This document shows, in pieces, positions 30,730 to 33,191 of a stretch of DNA of 33,191 nt; position 1 is the stretch's first letter, and every line of letters begins with the position of its first letter. The notes beneath the pieces are model-generated. The model searched no databases and was not told the DNA's origin. It saw only the letters and a list, made by a program, of their open reading frames with translations. The position numbers and the translations under genes are program-made. This DNA is from DALYLB01 sp046154695 (GTDB lineage Bacteria; Acidobacteriota; Blastocatellia; RBC074). The stretch is taken from NCBI GenBank assembly GCA_046154695.1, contig JBJXFI010000136.1, positions 1 through 33,191 of the forward strand, read 5' to 3'.

Positions 30730-33191
30730 ATGTTATCCGTAACCGCTATGACCCAAAACCCGCCCTCCGGCGAAAACGCCCGTGAATCGTTGAAAAAGAC
30801 GATCCTCCGCCATGCCCGGTACGCGCTGGGCAAACACCGCGCCGATCTCACCCGCCGGGACATCTTCCACGCCGTGGGGCTCGCGATCCGCGAGACCCTG
30901 ATCGACGGAATGCTCGCGACCGAGGATCGATATCAACAGGCCGGCGCCAAGCGGCTCTATTATCTCTCGATGGAGTTTCTGATGGGCCGGTCGCTGGGCA
31001 ACAACCTCTTCAACCTGGGTCTCTTCGATCTGTGCCGCGAGGCGGTCGAGGAGCTGGGGTTCGATCTCGAAGAGGTGCGGCAGCAGGAGTGCGACGCGGC
31101 GCTCGGCAATGGCGGCCTCGGGCGCCTGGCCGCCTGCTTCCTCGACTCCCTCGCCACCCTCGACCTGCCCGGCTTCGGCTACGGCATCAATTACGAGTAC
31201 GGGCTCTTCAAACAGGAGATCGACAACGGCCATCAGAAGGAGCGGCCGGACAACTGGCTGGAGGAGGGGACGCCCTGGCAGATCGAGCGATTGGAGGAGG
31301 CCGTGTTGATCCCGCTCTATGGCCGCGTCGAGGACGCCCTCGACCGCGACGGCAACTACAATCCGATGTGGCTCGAATGGCAGCTCCTGATCGGCGTGCC
31401 CCACGACATGCCCATCGCGGGGTACGGCGGCCGAACGATCAATTACCTGCGGCTCTATTCCGCGCGCGCGTCGCGCGAGTTCGACATGCGGATCTTCAAC
31501 GAGGGCGACTATCTGAAGGCCGTCGAACAGAAGATGTCCTCGGAAACGATCTCGAAGGTGCTCTATCCCTCCGACTCGCTCGATGCGGGGCGCGAGCTTC
31601 GTTTGATCCAGGAATACTTTTTCGTCGCCTGCGCCGTCCGCGACATCGTGCGGCGGTACGAGCGGCGGCACGAGAACTACGACGCGTTTCCGTCACAGGT
31701 GGCCATTCAGCTCAACGACACGCATCCGGCGCTCGCCGTGGCGGAATTGATGCGGCTGCTGATCGACGAGAAGCTCCTGCCCTGGGAGCGCGCCTGGGAG
31801 ATCACGCGGGCGTCGCTCGGCTACACCAACCACACGCTGCTTCCCGAAGCGCTGGAACGCTGGCCGGTGGACCTCTTCGCGCGCGTGCTGCCGCGCCACC
31901 TGCAGATCATCTACGAGATCAACCGGCGCTTTCTGGAGGAGGCCGCGGAGCGGTGGCCGGAAGACGGCGCCCGCGCGCAGCGCATGTCCGTGGTCGAGGA
32001 GGGCGAGCGGAAGCATCTGCGCATGGCTCACCTGGCGATCATCGGCAGCCATTCCGTCAACGGCGTGGCGGCGCTTCATTCGGAGCTCGTGAAGAGCTCG
32101 CTCGTTCCCGATTTTTACGCCCTCTGGCCGGAGCGGTTCAACAACAAGACCAATGGCGTGACGCCGCGCCGCTGGCTGCTCAAGGCCAATCCGCGGCTCG
32201 CCGGGCTGATCACCGACGCCCTCGGCGACGGCTGGATCACCGATCTCGACCGGCTTCGCGGGCTGGAGGCGTTCACGGAGGATGCCGGATTCCGGGACGC
32301 GTTCCATCGCGTCAAGCGGGCGAACAAGGAGCGGCTCGCGCAGGTCGTCCGGGAGACAGCCATGGTCCGCGTCGATCCCGACTCTCTCTTCGACATTCAG
32401 GCGAAGCGCATTCACGAATACAAGCGGCAGCTGCTCAACGTGCTGCATGTGATCGACGAATATCTGGGCATCGTCGAGGACGGCCGGGAACCGGCCGCGC
32501 CGCGGACCGTCCTCTTCGCCGGCAAGGCCGCGCCCGGGTACTGGGCGGCCAAGCAGCTCATCAAACTGGTCCACAACCTGGGCCGCGTCATCAATGACGA
32601 TCCGCGCGTGCGCGGTATGCTCAAGGTCGCCTTCATTCCCGATTATCGCGTCTCTCTCGCCGAACGGATCATTCCCGCCGCGGACCTGAGCGAGCAGATC
32701 TCGACGGCCGGCAAGGAGGCGTCCGGCACCGGCAACATGAAGTTCGCCATGAACGGCGCGCTGACCATCGGCACCCTCGACGGCGCCAATATCGAAATCC
32801 GGGAGGAGGTCGGCGAAGAAAATATCTTCATCTTCGGCCTGACGGCGGAGGAGATCACCGGTCTGGCCGCCCGCGGCGATTACCGGCCCTGGGACTATTG
32901 CCGCGATCCCCGTATCAATCGGATCGTCGCCGCCCTCGACTCCGATCTCTTTTGCCCTCGCGAACCCGGGCTTTTCGACTGGATCGCCCGGTCCCTGACT
33001 AACGCGCACGACGAATATTTCCATCTCGCCGACCTCCCCTCCTATCTCGCCGCTCAGGAACAGGCCGCGCGGGAGTTCAGTGAGCCGGCGATCTGGGCGC
33101 CGAAGGCGATCCTCAACGTCGCTCGCATGGGCAAATTCTCCAGCGATCGCACGATCGCGCAATACGCGGAGGAGATCTGGGGCCTGAATCG
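30730..33191 (+). CDS. glgP: Glycogen/starch/maltodextrin phosphorylase (C-terminus cut by the window edge)
   Basis: 820 codons are present and the frame is open to the end. Related enzymes end soon after the EEIW segment seen at the edge, so only a few residues are missing. The protein releases glucose-1-phosphate from alpha-1,4-glucans using pyridoxal phosphate in the cytoplasm. Family landmarks are YYLSMEFLMGRSLGNNL, ECDAALGNGGLGRLAACF, QLNDTHPALAVAELMR, NNKTNGVTPRRWL, KRIHEYKRQLLN and STAGKEASGTGNMKFAMNGA. The PLP-binding Lys671 lies in the last of these. ATG 30730 has GAGAGG eight bases upstream; ATG 30748 is an alternative. It follows the polysaccharide locus after 88 bases with no obvious terminator, and glucose-1-phosphate could feed NDP-glucose supply. 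That link is inference. Confidence 0.95.
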   Translation, partial: MLSVTAMTQNPPSGENARESLKKTILRHARYALGKHRADLTRRDIFHAVGLAIRETLIDGMLATEDRYQQAGAKRLYYLSMEFLMGRSLGNNLFNLGLFDLCREAVEELGFDLEEVRQQECDAALGNGGLGRLAACFLDSLATLDLPGFGYGINYEYGLFKQEIDNGHQKERPDNWLEEGTPWQIERLEEAVLIPLYGRVEDALDRDGNYNPMWLEWQLLIGVPHDMPIAGYGGRTINYLRLYSARASREFDMRIFNEGDYLKAVEQKMSSETISKVLYPSDSLDAGRELRLIQEYFFVACAVRDIVRRYERRHENYDAFPSQVAIQLNDTHPALAVAELMRLLIDEKLLPWERAWEITRASLGYTNHTLLPEALERWPVDLFARVLPRHLQIIYEINRRFLEEAAERWPEDGARAQRMSVVEEGERKHLRMAHLAIIGSHSVNGVAALHSELVKSSLVPDFYALWPERFNNKTNGVTPRRWLLKANPRLAGLITDALGDGWITDLDRLRGLEAFTEDAGFRDAFHRVKRANKERLAQVVRETAMVRVDPDSLFDIQAKRIHEYKRQLLNVLHVIDEYLGIVEDGREPAAPRTVLFAGKAAPGYWAAKQLIKLVHNLGRVINDDPRVRGMLKVAFIPDYRVSLAERIIPAADLSEQISTAGKEASGTGNMKFAMNGALTIGTLDGANIEIREEVGEENIFIFGLTAEEITGLAARGDYRPWDYCRDPRINRIVAALDSDLFCPREPGLFDWIARSLTNAHDEYFHLADLPSYLAAQEQAAREFSEPAIWAPKAILNVARMGKFSSDRTIAQYAEEIWGLN

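Noticed and set aside
31032..32597. A 521-codon plus-strand frame inside the phosphorylase region
   Set aside because: Glycogen phosphorylase is read continuously in another frame across the whole region, with its conserved motifs in register. This frame is an Arg/Gly/Ala-rich shadow.

Overview
The window comes from a high-GC bacterium with a Gram-negative type envelope. It carries a Wza-like exporter gene, a Wzc-like copolymerase gene and secreted proteins. Gene content, and the short dispersed repeats (hairpin plus ACTCCAAAC tail), recall Planctomycetes/Verrucomicrobia-type lineages and candidate phyla such as Sumerlaeota or Hydrogenedentota. That placement is an impression from family resemblance, not a demonstrated assignment. 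No rRNA, tRNA, CRISPR array, transposase or phage gene was seen.

Layout. (1) 1-1192: a repeat-bearing noncoding end, a minus-strand Maf-type nucleotide pyrophosphatase (261-836), and a divergent noncoding gap with inverted repeats. Everything after this is on the plus strand. (2) 1193-2584: an O-antigen ligase/polymerase-like membrane protein (Wzy/WaaL superfamily). (3) 3206-10018: a signalling block. It holds a large membrane hybrid histidine kinase (PAS-PAS-GAF-HisKA-HATPase-REC-REC-Hpt), a single-domain response regulator, a GAF/PP2C(SpoIIE)/HATPase partner-switching protein and a STAS anti-sigma-factor antagonist. The last three genes overlap and are almost certainly co-translated. (4) 10050-28897: an exopolysaccharide locus. 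It contains a CysE-like acetyltransferase, four GT4-type and three GT2-type glycosyltransferases, a Wza-like export protein, a Wzc-like chain-length protein with a degraded kinase domain, a second hexapeptide acyltransferase and a Wzx-type flippase. It also has a secreted clan GH-A-like glycoside hydrolase, an intact phosphoglycosyl transferase (PGT) and a degenerate PGT fused to a WecG/TagA domain. (5) 29142-30641: a mosaic protein made of a degenerate nucleotidyltransferase, a left-handed beta helix and a degenerate PGT. (6) 30730-end: glycogen phosphorylase, cut by the window edge only a few residues from its usual C-terminus.

How the genes could work together (inference). The PGT at 26775-27503 loads the first sugar phosphate on undecaprenyl phosphate. 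The WecG half of the next protein adds the second sugar, and the GT4/GT2 enzymes and acetyltransferases complete the repeat unit. Wzx flips it, the Wzy-like protein polymerises it, and the Wzc/Wza pair governs chain length and export. The secreted hydrolase trims the product. The kinase, regulator, PP2C/HATPase and STAS set resembles partner-switching systems that control polysaccharide or biofilm output (Vibrio SypE/SypA, Pseudomonas HsbR/HsbA) and may gate this locus.

The most unusual signals are these. Two PGT-fold domains have lost the catalytic Asp-Glu dyad and sit next to one intact PGT. The nucleotidyltransferase domain and the Wzc-type kinase have also lost key residues. A fixed TTYCCAAGGAG ribosome-binding segment recurs at four starts, always next to dispersed repeats or hairpins.
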